From positions 434,001 through 498,000 of the forward strand of contig NZ_JACVOV010000001.1 in NCBI RefSeq assembly GCF_018882245.1: a stretch of 64,000 nt of DNA, given 5' to 3'. A program made the position numbers and the translations under genes. Shown piece by piece: positions 9,628 to 19,284 of this stretch; position 1 is the stretch's first letter, and every line of letters begins with the position of its first letter. Source of the DNA: Polynucleobacter sp. AP-Capit-er-40B-B4. GTDB lineage: Bacteria > Pseudomonadota > Gammaproteobacteria > Burkholderiales > Burkholderiaceae. Under the pieces are notes generated by a model. The model saw only the letters and a list, made by a program, of their open reading frames with translations. It did no database searches and was not told the origin of the DNA.

Positions 9628-10458
9628 ATGACCACTCCCGTAATCATCACAGTAGCAATGACAGGCGCAATACCTCGCAAGAAAGATTGTCCAGGATTGC
9701 CAGTCACTACTAGCGAGCAGATTGAAGAAACGCATAAAGCGTTTGAAGCGGGTGCATCCCTTGCGCATATTCATGTGCGTAATGCAGATGAAACCCCCAG
9801 TTCAGATCCTGATTTATATGCAGCTGTTCAAGAGGGCATACAAAAACATTGTCCAGGAATGATTATTCAGTTTTCCACTGGTGGTCGTGGACGAGATCAA
9901 GCTGCTCGCGGTGGAATGTTGTTCCATCGACCTGACATGGCCTCACTCGCAACAGGTTCCGTGAATTTTCCAACGGGGATTTATGAAAATCCCCCTGAGT
10001 TTGTAGATGGCCTTGCAAGCGAGATGCTGAAGTACGAGATCAAGCCAGAAATCGAGATTTTTGACCTTGCTATGCTCTATAACGCTGCCAATTTAGTTGA
10101 ACGCGGTCTCCTCAAAGCACCAGCACACGTGCAATTTGTCATGGGCATCCCCAATGCAATGCCCGCACGACGCACGATTCTAGAATTTCTCATTTCCGAA
10201 TTAAAGGCAATCATGCCAGATGCGACATGGACTGCAGCCGGTATTGCACGTCATCAATTACCAGTCAATGAATGGACTCTCGAATTAGGTGGTCATGTCA
10301 GAACAGGCCTTGAAGACAATACGCGCTTTGATAAAACTCGAGCCGCTAAAGACAATGCCGAACTCGTTGCGCGCCTTGCTGAGATGGCGCCTAATTACAA
10401 CCGCACAGTAGCAACCCCGGCGCAAGCTCGTGAAATTTTGGGATTAAGAAAGCATTAA
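9628..10458 (+). CDS. 3-keto-5-aminohexanoate cleavage enzyme family / BKACE (DUF849) protein
   Basis: 276 aa; VIITVAMTGAIPRKKD, GASLAHIHVRN, IIQFSTGGRG, KPEIEIFDLAML, HVRTGLEDN motifs. Confidence 0.93.
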   Translation: MTTPVIITVAMTGAIPRKKDCPGLPVTTSEQIEETHKAFEAGASLAHIHVRNADETPSSDPDLYAAVQEGIQKHCPGMIIQFSTGGRGRDQAARGGMLFHRPDMASLATGSVNFPTGIYENPPEFVDGLASEMLKYEIKPEIEIFDLAMLYNAANLVERGLLKAPAHVQFVMGIPNAMPARRTILEFLISELKAIMPDATWTAAGIARHQLPVNEWTLELGGHVRTGLEDNTRFDKTRAAKDNAELVARLAEMAPNYNRTVATPAQAREILGLRKH

Positions 10459-10463
10459 TCAAT

Positions 10464-12065
10464 ATGTCCAATACATCTTTTGATTACATCGTTGTCGGCG
10501 GCGGCTCATCTGGTTGTGTTTTAGCTAGCCGCCTCTCAGAGGACCCCAAGAACTCTGTTTGCTTAATTGAAGCGGGACCCAAGGACCGCTCTCCCTGGAT
10601 TCATTTACCAATTGGATACGCAAAAACGATGTGGGATCCAAAGCTGAACTGGAAATTTCAGACTGAGCCTGATCCCGGTGTAAACAATAGACAGATTTAT
10701 TGGCCTAGAGGCAAGACACTAGGTGGCTCCAGTTCAATCAATGGTCTTATTTTTATTCGCGGACAAAAAGAAGACTACGACACTTGGCGCGACCTTGGAA
10801 ATCCTGGCTGGGGCTGGGATGATGTACTGCCCTACTTTAAAAAAGCAGAAGGAAATGATCGCTTAAGCGAGCCACTCCATTCACAAAAAGGCCCCTTAAA
10901 GGCGTCGTCTATTCCGAAGAAACATCCATTGGTGGAAGCATTTAAAAAGACTGCCAATGCTTTAGGGGTGCCCGAGACAGATGATTTCAATAACTTAACG
11001 CAAGAAGGGGTTGGCTACTATCAACTCACTACCCACAAAGGTTTTCGCTGCAGTACCGCGGTTGCTTATTTAAAACCCGCTAAGCATCGTAATAACCTAG
11101 AAATCCTGACAGACAGTCAGGCTTGTAAAGTTATTTTTGAGAATAAAAAAGCCGTAGGTATTGAAATATTCCGTAACGGTAAAAAAAGCATAGTGCGCGC
11201 TAATAAAGAAGTCATCCTGAGTGTAGGCGCTATTCAGAGCCCCCAAATTTTGCAACTATCTGGAGTGGGTCCAGCCAAACTATTGCAAGAATTTAATATC
11301 CCGCTTGTGCATGACTTGCCAGGAGTTGGAGAAAATCTACAAGATCATCTACAGCACCGCCTAATTTATGAATTAAATCAACCCATCTCGACTAATGACC
11401 AACTCTCCTCTTGGTTTGGACAACTCAAGATGGGCTTAGATTGGTTATTCTTTCGCGGTGGACCGCTTTCAATCGGCATCAATCAAGGCGGTCTCTTTAC
11501 ACGCGTGATGAAGGACTCCAAAACACCTGACATTCAGTTTCACTTAGCAACACTTTCTGCAGAGATGGCTGGTGGCAAGGTTCATCCCTTCTCTGGATTT
11601 ACTATGTCGGTATGCCAACTCAGACCAGAATCCCGTGGTCACGTCCGCATTCAGTCAACAGACCCACTGGTACCCCCCAAGATGTTTGCTAATTACATGT
11701 CAACATCATATGACCGTGAAATTAGCATTGCTGCCGTTAAGTACGCCAGAAAAATTGCGCAAACTGAACCGCTTCGCTCTCTGATTACTAGAGAGGTAAA
11801 ACCGAATAACCCACAATCCGATGAAGAAATTTTAGAGTTTTGCCGCAATAATGGCGCAACGATTTTTCATCCAACCGGTACCTGCCAAATGGGACCAGAT
11901 AGCGACCCGATGGCAGTACTCGATGCTTCATTAAAAGTGAGGGGTGTACAAGGCCTCAGAGTTGTTGATTGTTCGGCGATGCCAACCTTACCTTCGGGCA
12001 ATACCAACTGGCCTGCGGTAATGCTTGCAGAAAGAGCTGCCGATTTGATCTTGGGTCGAATTTAA
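10464..12065 (+). CDS. GMC family FAD oxidoreductase (choline/alcohol dehydrogenase-like)
   Basis: 533 aa; FDYIVVGGGSSGCVLASRLSE, GKTLGGSSSINGLIFIRGQ, C-term HPTGTCQMG and NTNWPAVMLAERAADLI. Confidence 0.93.
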   Translation: MSNTSFDYIVVGGGSSGCVLASRLSEDPKNSVCLIEAGPKDRSPWIHLPIGYAKTMWDPKLNWKFQTEPDPGVNNRQIYWPRGKTLGGSSSINGLIFIRGQKEDYDTWRDLGNPGWGWDDVLPYFKKAEGNDRLSEPLHSQKGPLKASSIPKKHPLVEAFKKTANALGVPETDDFNNLTQEGVGYYQLTTHKGFRCSTAVAYLKPAKHRNNLEILTDSQACKVIFENKKAVGIEIFRNGKKSIVRANKEVILSVGAIQSPQILQLSGVGPAKLLQEFNIPLVHDLPGVGENLQDHLQHRLIYELNQPISTNDQLSSWFGQLKMGLDWLFFRGGPLSIGINQGGLFTRVMKDSKTPDIQFHLATLSAEMAGGKVHPFSGFTMSVCQLRPESRGHVRIQSTDPLVPPKMFANYMSTSYDREISIAAVKYARKIAQTEPLRSLITREVKPNNPQSDEEILEFCRNNGATIFHPTGTCQMGPDSDPMAVLDASLKVRGVQGLRVVDCSAMPTLPSGNTNWPAVMLAERAADLILGRI

Positions 12066-12070
12066 GCCCG

Positions 12071-13342
12071 ATGCGCTGGCAACTACCTTTTAGTAAGTGG
12101 CTTCCTGAGTACCGAACGCTAGGAACGATACGCGCAGATATTTTTGCTGGCCTGACTGGCGCCATTGTTGTTATGCCTCAGGGTATTGCCTTTGCATTAT
12201 TAGCAGGTATGCCGCCTCACTATGGCCTATACGCAGCCATGATTCCGTGCCTAATTGCAGCGCTATTTGGCTCAAGCCGCTTAATGGTTACTGGTCCAGC
12301 CAACGCCATCTCCCTCACAACGATGGCACTGATTTCCCCGCTCGCACTTCCGGAGTCAGATCAATATGTTGGTTATGTTTTAACGCTGAGTTTTTTAGTA
12401 GGCGCATTGCAACTCGTCTTAGGATTAGCTAAAGCTGGTAAATGGGTAGAAAAGATTCCACACTCAGTCATTGTTGGTTTCACTGTTGGCGCAGCAATTC
12501 TGATTATTAATAGCCAACTGGGCACCCTTCTTGGCATCAATATTCCAAGAGGCAAGGGTGTTCCAGAAACAATCAGTGCTGTAGCATTCGCACTGATCAA
12601 CAATCAATGGCAAATGGCAGCGCCAGCGGTAGTGCTCTTCACCTTAATCGCCATTCAAATCTGGAAGCCACTGAATCGCTTTCTACCTGCCATGCTGGTA
12701 GCCGTTGTACTAGGAAGCATTGCAGCTGCTTTACTTGAAACATTAATGCCTGGCGTGGTTGCCTTCAAAAAAGTTCAGGAAATACCCGGTGCATTCCCGC
12801 CAATATCCAGCCCAGACTTAAGTAGCGAAACTTTACAAAAGCTATTTAGCGCCGCCCTGATCATGACACTGCTGGCATCGACCGAAGCAATGGCTATTGC
12901 ACGCGCAATTGCATTAAAAACAAAAGATCAGTTCAATGCTAACCAAGAATTTATTGGGCAAGGGTTGGCCAATGTATGCGGGTCATTCTTCTCTGCCTAC
13001 CCTGCTAGCGGCTCATTCAATCGCACTGGCGTAAACCTTGCCTCTGGAGCAAAAACACCGCTCTCAGCGATTTGCGCTGCCGTTTTTCTTTTTATCTTGC
13101 TTGCCTTTGTCTCGCCACTAGCAAAGCATATCCCCTACGTAGTTATTGCATCCCTATTACTAGTGGTAGCCTGGAACTTAATTGATATAAAGCAGATTCG
13201 CCATGAATTTCATATGGGAGCAAGAGAATGGATTCCAATGTTAATTACCGGCATTGGCACTATTACTATTCCACTGGAATGGGCAATACTTGCTGGAATC
13301 ATCAGTTCCATACTCATCAAACGCTTTACCGCAAAGACCTAG
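12071..13342 (+). CDS. SulP family inorganic anion transporter, no STAS domain
   Basis: In-frame ATG at 12071 (MRWQLPFSKWLPEYRTL) follows the GMC stop; SulP motif GAIVVMPQGIAFALLAGMPPHYGLYAA; ORF ends right after the last TM helix (SILIKRFTAKT). Confidence 0.87.
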   Translation: MRWQLPFSKWLPEYRTLGTIRADIFAGLTGAIVVMPQGIAFALLAGMPPHYGLYAAMIPCLIAALFGSSRLMVTGPANAISLTTMALISPLALPESDQYVGYVLTLSFLVGALQLVLGLAKAGKWVEKIPHSVIVGFTVGAAILIINSQLGTLLGINIPRGKGVPETISAVAFALINNQWQMAAPAVVLFTLIAIQIWKPLNRFLPAMLVAVVLGSIAAALLETLMPGVVAFKKVQEIPGAFPPISSPDLSSETLQKLFSAALIMTLLASTEAMAIARAIALKTKDQFNANQEFIGQGLANVCGSFFSAYPASGSFNRTGVNLASGAKTPLSAICAAVFLFILLAFVSPLAKHIPYVVIASLLLVVAWNLIDIKQIRHEFHMGAREWIPMLITGIGTITIPLEWAILAGIISSILIKRFTAKT

Positions 13343-13347
13343 AAAAC

Positions 13348-14883
13348 CTAGTGTGCTTTTTGTAGATCCAATAGCTTTAGGCGCTGCACTTTACCCGAGG
13401 GTCCACGCGGTAGATCTTCCATAAAGAGAATGATTTTGGGTGTTCTAAATTTCCCCAGCTCTTTTAGACAGAATGAACGCATTTCGTCTTCAGTACATTT
13501 TGCTTCTGGCTTGAGAACAATACAGACCATAATTTCTTGTCCATAGTTGCTATCAGGAATACCCACTGCCGCGGCATCTAATACTGCGGGATGCTTCAAG
13601 ACTGCCTCATCGATTTCGCGTGGAGCAATATTCTCTCCGCCTTTGATGATCAACTCTTTCAAGCGCCCGGTGATGAAATAAAAACCATCATCGTCACGCA
13701 TACCCAGATCACCAGTTTTTAACCAACCTTCACTATCAAAAGCTTTGGTGGTTTCCGCCTCCGCCTTGTAGTAAGCATTGAGTACGTTCCCACCGCGTAG
13801 ACAAATTTCACCCACGGTATTGTTACCAAGAAGGTTGCCCTCTGGATCAATAACTTTAGCCTCTACACCACAAGGTTGGCCAGGACTACCGTAGCGTCTA
13901 CTTTCGTCATGGGGATTACAAAAGACCATTGAGGCTGACTCTGTCATACCCATTCCCTCAATGACGGTGATTCCAAAGAGAGCTTCAAATTCACGATGAT
14001 GCTCGGGCGGTAGAGGAGCAGAGGCAGATCGACCAAATCGAATCGACTTCAAGTCCTCGCGACTAGGCAATGCACCACCACTCTTAGCGGCATTAATCAA
14101 ATACGCAATGATGGTAGGAACCATATTGATCCAAGTACAGCGATACTGAATTGCCAAACTCCACCAACTTGAAACAGAAAAAGCATGTGGCGCCACCACA
14201 GACCCACCGGATACAAATGGTGTGATTGTTGAGATAACTTGTCCGTTGATGTGGTAAATCGGCAGTGAACTCAACACAATATCTGACTGTGTTAATGAGT
14301 GCCATGCTGCCATAGAGCGCGCAGCATGCAATAGATTAGCGTGGGTAAGCAAGACCCCCTTAGGAGTTCCGGTTGTACCGGAGGTATACATCAAGAGAGC
14401 AGGTTGTGAAGACGTAGCCGATGGCAATATTCCGGGTGCGCACTGCATAAATGGTCCTGCTGCCGCATCTGGATCTAGCTCAATCACCTTGAATTTTCTT
14501 TTGGTCTTCTCAAGAGCTAAAAATAATCCCTGCTTCTTATCGGGCGAATAAAACAACACCTCAATATCACTGTGATCTAACACCCAAGCTAGTTGATCGG
14601 TGGGCGCCAATAGATTTAAAGGGGTAATCACTCGCCCACAGGCCATGGTTGCCAAAAAAACTGTAGTGGTTTGGCGCCCATTTTGCATAAAGAGGCCCAC
14701 ATGACCCTTTGCACTAATACTCTCCTGCTCCAACCAGGCTTCAAAATGACGCGCTTCCTTGGCAAGCTGCCCATAAGTCAGGGCAGCGCTAATTTCAGGA
14801 GCAAACAAAAATGGTTTTTCAGGCTGAACCTTCTCCCAATATGAAAGCACCTCACCCAAACTCTTGCATGAAGCAGTCATCAT
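13348..14883 (-). CDS. AMP-forming acyl-CoA synthetase; probable sulfoacetate--CoA ligase (SauT-like)
   Basis: 511 aa; MYTSGTTGTPKGVLLTH, WLKTGDLG, GRLKELIIKGGENIAP; 4 bp downstream of the sauS-like gene. Confidence 0.75.
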   Translation of the reverse strand: MMTASCKSLGEVLSYWEKVQPEKPFLFAPEISAALTYGQLAKEARHFEAWLEQESISAKGHVGLFMQNGRQTTTVFLATMACGRVITPLNLLAPTDQLAWVLDHSDIEVLFYSPDKKQGLFLALEKTKRKFKVIELDPDAAAGPFMQCAPGILPSATSSQPALLMYTSGTTGTPKGVLLTHANLLHAARSMAAWHSLTQSDIVLSSLPIYHINGQVISTITPFVSGGSVVAPHAFSVSSWWSLAIQYRCTWINMVPTIIAYLINAAKSGGALPSREDLKSIRFGRSASAPLPPEHHREFEALFGITVIEGMGMTESASMVFCNPHDESRRYGSPGQPCGVEAKVIDPEGNLLGNNTVGEICLRGGNVLNAYYKAEAETTKAFDSEGWLKTGDLGMRDDDGFYFITGRLKELIIKGGENIAPREIDEAVLKHPAVLDAAAVGIPDSNYGQEIMVCIVLKPEAKCTEDEMRSFCLKELGKFRTPKIILFMEDLPRGPSGKVQRLKLLDLQKAH

Positions 14884-14887
14884 CGAA

Positions 14888-16297
14888 TTACGCCTGAGGA
14901 TAGCGACTGAAATACTCTTTCAGCAAATCTTCAACCTTGGGCACATGCTCCGGAATGGGTCTAACCACTCTCGTAATGTTGAGGTAGTGGCGATAGTTCA
15001 TGTTCTCTGAGAAATTATTTTTACCCCATGTTCCGCAACCCATGGATAAGGAAAACGGTAAGCCATTTTCAAAACTACCGCCAGTAGCAATCGCATGTGC
15101 CTGGTTAACAATGATTCTGGCAACAGGCAATTGCTGTGCAAGAGCGGCAGCCCGAGACTCTAAAGTCTCACCACTTTGTGCGGTATGTAAACCAACAGAA
15201 TGACCCGCTCCTTGATAAGCATATACATTGGAAATTAATGCTTTGGCAGCTTCAAAATCTGTAGCCTTCCACACCGTCAAGACGGGACTTAATTTTTCGC
15301 CAGAAAAAGGAACTGAAGGCCCGAAGCCCTGCTCTTCAACCATAAAGAATTTGGCTGATTTTGCCTTTGGATTTTGCAATTGCGCACGCTCAGCAATTAC
15401 CGCTGGATTCTGAGCGGTCAATGTTGAAGTCAGTTTGCCATTCTGAAACATAACAGCTTCCAGTCGCTTCTTATCAGCGGCATCTAGCATCAAGCCACCT
15501 GCCGCCTCCAGCGCACCGATAGCTTTGTCATAAACCTGAGAGCAAATCACCACGCCATTCTCACTAGAGCAACTAGTGGCGTTATCAAATGTTTTGGACT
15601 GCAATATTTTATTGGCTGCACTAGCAAGATCAGCATGCTCGTCAATAATAACCAGAACATTACCAGCCCCAACACCGAAAGCAGGAGTGCCACAGGTATA
15701 TGCAGCACGAATATTTGCCTGAGATCCAGTTGCCACAACCAAATCAGCTAAGCGCATCAATTCATTGGTGGAATCTTTGGTAATCGGAAATGGCAACATC
15801 TGCACTAAATCTCTAGGCGCCTTAACTAGATCTAATTGTTGATGTACGAACTCGAGCAAACGGGCACAAGTCGAATACCCTTTTGGAGAAGGCGCCACTA
15901 CTACCGCGTTTCGGCACTTCAAAGCATTTAAGATTTTATTAATCGGGGTAGCGCCAGGGTTGGTTGACGGTGTAATAGCAGCCACCACACCAACGGGACG
16001 AGCATACTCTGTCAAACCCGACTTTAAGTCCTCGGAAATAATGCCAACTGTTTTTGCGTAACTTAAGTCGCGCACTAATCCCAAGGTTTTTCTAAAGTTC
16101 TTTTTGAACTTATCAGCCACATCCCCTAAGCCAGTATCTTGAACAGCAAGCTCTGCCAACTCTTGATTTCGCTTTGGCTCAAGAATCGCCCAGGCAACCG
16201 CCTCAACCACTAAGTTCACTTGAGCTTGTGTGTAACCCTCATATAACTTCTGGGCAACACGTCCACGTTCAATAATTGCTTCAACTGGCGTCATCAT
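14888..16297 (-). CDS. Acylating aldehyde dehydrogenase; probable sulfoacetaldehyde dehydrogenase (SauS-like)
   Basis: 469 aa; ITPSTNPGATPINKILNALKCRNAV, catalytic Cys in FDNATSCSSENGVV, GCGTWGKNNFSENMNYRHYLN; xsc, ligase and pta in the neighbourhood. Confidence 0.78.
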   Translation of the reverse strand: MMTPVEAIIERGRVAQKLYEGYTQAQVNLVVEAVAWAILEPKRNQELAELAVQDTGLGDVADKFKKNFRKTLGLVRDLSYAKTVGIISEDLKSGLTEYARPVGVVAAITPSTNPGATPINKILNALKCRNAVVVAPSPKGYSTCARLLEFVHQQLDLVKAPRDLVQMLPFPITKDSTNELMRLADLVVATGSQANIRAAYTCGTPAFGVGAGNVLVIIDEHADLASAANKILQSKTFDNATSCSSENGVVICSQVYDKAIGALEAAGGLMLDAADKKRLEAVMFQNGKLTSTLTAQNPAVIAERAQLQNPKAKSAKFFMVEEQGFGPSVPFSGEKLSPVLTVWKATDFEAAKALISNVYAYQGAGHSVGLHTAQSGETLESRAAALAQQLPVARIIVNQAHAIATGGSFENGLPFSLSMGCGTWGKNNFSENMNYRHYLNITRVVRPIPEHVPKVEDLLKEYFSRYPQA

Positions 16298-16346
16298 TAG
16301 TATTCTTATCTTATTTATTTACTGCACATCTTTAGGGTGAACTTAT

Positions 16347-17339
16347 TTATTCGGCTTTAATTGCTGCATCCTTGGTTACTTTTTTCCATTTAACCAATTC
16401 AGTTTTAACAATCGCTCCTAATTGAGCAGGCGTACTACCAACTGCCTCAGCACCTTGAGCAAGCAATTTGTCCTTAACGGCAGGCTCCGCGAGCACCTTG
16501 ACTGTAGCCTTATATAAAGTATCGATAATTGGCTGTGGTGTACCCGCTGGCACAAACATGGCATACCAAGAGTCCACTTCATAATCCTTGAAACCTAGTT
16601 CAGCCATGGTTGGCACGTCTGGGAAAACTGGTGAACGTTTTACGGTAGACACCGCTAATGCACGGAGCTTTCCAGCCTTGACGTAGTTAGCTGCAGCAGG
16701 AATGGAAACCCAAAGCAGCGGCACCTGACCAGCCATGACATCAGTAATTGCAGGACCACCCCCACGGTATGGGATATGCATCATTGAAACACCGGCAGAC
16801 CCCGCCATCATCGCACCAGCTAAGTGGCCAGGCGATCCATTACCCACAGAGGCATATGAAACTGCTTCTGGTTTTGCCTTTGCCATTTGAATAACTTCTT
16901 TAACAGACTTAGCTGGGAAATCTGGATTGGCTACTAAGATTTGGGGCAATGAAGCAACTAAAGAAACTGGTAAAAAATCTTTTTCAGTATCAAAAGCCAG
17001 TTTTGGATAAATTGCCGGATTGATAGTGTGTGATGAAAGCGTAAACAAAACGGTGTAACCATCTGATGGTGACTTGGCTGCAATATCCGTTCCGATAGAT
17101 CCTCCCGCGCCGCCGCGGTTATCAATAATGACCTGCTGACCAAGCGCTTGGCTTAATGGCTCCTGCACAATACGCGCGATCACATCAGTGCCTCCACCAG
17201 GTGGATAAGGAACGATAAATTTGATTGGCTTAGTTGGCCATGCTTGTGCCTGAGCAAGATGAGCCCAACCGAGTGAGCCCATAAAAGCAAGGGTTGTTGA
17301 CAGTACAGCGGCTAATAGATTGCTTCTACGCATAACCAA
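16347..17339 (-). CDS. Tripartite tricarboxylate transporter substrate-binding protein (Bug/TctC family) #1
   Basis: 330 aa; signal peptide, WPTKPIKFIVPYPPGGGTDVIAR, GGAGGSIGTDIAAKSPSDGYT. Confidence 0.92.
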   Translation of the reverse strand: MVMRRSNLLAAVLSTTLAFMGSLGWAHLAQAQAWPTKPIKFIVPYPPGGGTDVIARIVQEPLSQALGQQVIIDNRGGAGGSIGTDIAAKSPSDGYTVLFTLSSHTINPAIYPKLAFDTEKDFLPVSLVASLPQILVANPDFPAKSVKEVIQMAKAKPEAVSYASVGNGSPGHLAGAMMAGSAGVSMMHIPYRGGGPAITDVMAGQVPLLWVSIPAAANYVKAGKLRALAVSTVKRSPVFPDVPTMAELGFKDYEVDSWYAMFVPAGTPQPIIDTLYKATVKVLAEPAVKDKLLAQGAEAVGSTPAQLGAIVKTELVKWKKVTKDAAIKAE

Positions 17340-17416
17340 TCTCCTATTTAGTACTACTTTTAGGCTTATCTTAGCCCTTATTTACTGTATGAGAAAGCAT
17401 AAATGATCTTATTAAA

Positions 17417-17433
17417 CGGAACAAGTTGTTTCG
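17417..17433. promoter_or_regulatory. Operator-like palindrome CGGAACAAGTTGTTTCG (candidate IclR #2 site)
   Basis: Near-perfect 17-bp palindrome between bug #1 and IclR #2; shares attaaacGGAACAnnTTGTT with the site upstream of xsc. Confidence 0.6.
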
Positions 17434-17474
17434 TATAAGTAAAAATACTAACATTTTCCCTGGAATTTACAACC

Positions 17475-17495
17475 TTGTTCTATTAGAATGAACAA
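17475..17495. promoter_or_regulatory. Second inverted repeat TTGTTC-N9-GAACAA
   Basis: Perfect 6-bp arms using the same GAACAA half-site, just upstream of the IclR #2 start. Confidence 0.45.
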
Positions 17496-17524
17496 AATGA
17501 CACATTTCATGAGATCTAACGCCC

Positions 17525-18325
17525 ATGCTTGAATTAGACACCATAGAACAGCCTGATACCGCTAAAAGGGATAGTTCCAGCGAGAACTCATCCATGCTCA
17601 AAGGCGTAGTGATCTTGGAGGCTTTGGCCGCATTGCAGCAGCCCGCCACCCTAGCCCAACTCATGCAAATTACCGGAATGCCAAAAGCATCCCTGCATAG
17701 AACCTTGGCCATTTTTGAAGAGGCAGGCTTGGTAGCAAGGGAGCCAGGCGGAAGAACCTATGCCCCTGGTGAGCGACTTTCTCATCTGGCGATGTCCACA
17801 ATGACGCACGATAGTGTTTCAGCTATTCGTCATACTATCCTACGCGGCTTAGTCGCTGAACTAGGTGAAACCTGCAACCTTGCTGTTTTAAGGCGCGGTG
17901 AATTGTTTTATTTGGATCGCGTCGAAGCTGACTGGGCTTTGCGCCTTCACCTACCGCCAGGCACAGTGCTACCTCCACATTGCAGTGCCAGCGGAAAATT
18001 ACTTCTTGCTTACAAACCTGTAGATGAGCGTACCAAGATTTTAGAAAGTCTTCCGCTACAGCAATTTACTCATAGAACTATTACTGATCGCCACCTATTG
18101 GAATCAGAGATGGAAAGAATTGTGAGTACCGGCTATGCGGTAGACAACGAAGAATATGTATTAGGAGTTTCTTGTGTGGCAGTACCCGTCAAGGACTCAC
18201 TAGGTGAGGTAGTAGCAGCGATTGCCGTTCATGCAGCAACAGCAAGACTCCCTCTAAATCAAGCGATGGAACATATTCCTAAGCTAAAAGAAGCGTCTGA
18301 GCGCATCTCTCAAACCCTTTCCTAA
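17525..18325 (+). CDS. IclR family transcriptional regulator (#2)
   Basis: 266 aa; HTH (MPKASLHRTLAIFEEAGLV), effector domain (GETCNLAVLRRGELFYLDRV, HCSASGKLLLA). Confidence 0.93.
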   Translation: MLELDTIEQPDTAKRDSSSENSSMLKGVVILEALAALQQPATLAQLMQITGMPKASLHRTLAIFEEAGLVAREPGGRTYAPGERLSHLAMSTMTHDSVSAIRHTILRGLVAELGETCNLAVLRRGELFYLDRVEADWALRLHLPPGTVLPPHCSASGKLLLAYKPVDERTKILESLPLQQFTHRTITDRHLLESEMERIVSTGYAVDNEEYVLGVSCVAVPVKDSLGEVVAAIAVHAATARLPLNQAMEHIPKLKEASERISQTLS

Positions 18326-18364
18326 TTAGTACAGCATCAAAGCCACCTCAGGACAAATCTAAAC

Positions 18365-19273
18365 GTGAAATATCCACTCTTAGAAAAAATGATTGAGGAG
18401 GCTAAGAGCAATCTACCTCTCGGGGTGGTCTATCCCCTCAGTGCTCCAGCGCTAGAAACTGTTTTCGATCTCATTAAAAGACAGTTATGCACTCCGATTT
18501 TGATAGGCCCCAAAAAAGACATTGAAGAACTTGCGGCAATAGAGGAACTTTGTTTAGACGGCATACAGATTGTGGACACACCTAAAGATCCGATCTTGGC
18601 AACCAAGAAAGCGGTTGAGATGGTGAAAGAGGGCAAGCTAGCAGTTTTGATGAAGGGATCTTTGCACACCGAAGACCTCATGGGGCCGATTGTGCATCGA
18701 GATGGATTGCGCACTGATAAACGCGTCAGTCATCTCTTCTTATTTGAACTTGCGCGCTACCACAAGCTGCTTGGCGTAACTGATGCTGTTGTGAATATTG
18801 CGCCAAACGCCCAACTCAAAAGAGAAATCCTAGCGAATAGCTTGGATGCCTTAAAGAGATTAAGTATTAGCAACGTCAAAGTAGCAATCATTGCAGCTAC
18901 TGAAGTGATTAACCCTGCAATGTCTTCCACCACGGATGCAAAAGAGATTGTTGATGAACATATTGCTCATCCAATTTTTCCAGATACGATCATCGAAGGT
19001 CCTTTTGGATTTGATAATGCGATTTCCGCACAGTCAGCCAGAACAAAAGGGATTTATTCAAAGGTAGCGGGCGATCCTGACCTACTTTTGATGCCTGATT
19101 TGCAAGTCGGCAATATCCTTTACAAGTCCTTTGTCTATATGGCGGGTGCTGAATGTGCAGGCACCATTCTGGGCGCTCAAGTTCCAATCACCCTGACCTC
19201 CAGATCTGATTCTGTTTTTTCTAGAGTGGCATCCACAGCGATGGCTATTCTGCTTGCCAAAAACCCTCAATAA
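18365..19273 (+). CDS. Phosphate acetyltransferase (PTA/PTB family)
   Basis: 302 aa; VLMKGSLHTEDLMGPIV, DAVVNIAPNAQLK, GPFGFDNAIS, LLMPDLQVGNILYKSF. Confidence 0.85.
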   Translation: MKYPLLEKMIEEAKSNLPLGVVYPLSAPALETVFDLIKRQLCTPILIGPKKDIEELAAIEELCLDGIQIVDTPKDPILATKKAVEMVKEGKLAVLMKGSLHTEDLMGPIVHRDGLRTDKRVSHLFLFELARYHKLLGVTDAVVNIAPNAQLKREILANSLDALKRLSISNVKVAIIAATEVINPAMSSTTDAKEIVDEHIAHPIFPDTIIEGPFGFDNAISAQSARTKGIYSKVAGDPDLLLMPDLQVGNILYKSFVYMAGAECAGTILGAQVPITLTSRSDSVFSRVASTAMAILLAKNPQ

Positions 19274-19284
19274 TTGAGAAGACC

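Noticed and set aside
10464-12065. Choline dehydrogenase (BetA) annotation
   Set aside because: Generic GMC similarity; no betaine aldehyde dehydrogenase or BetI nearby, so only family-level assignment is justified.
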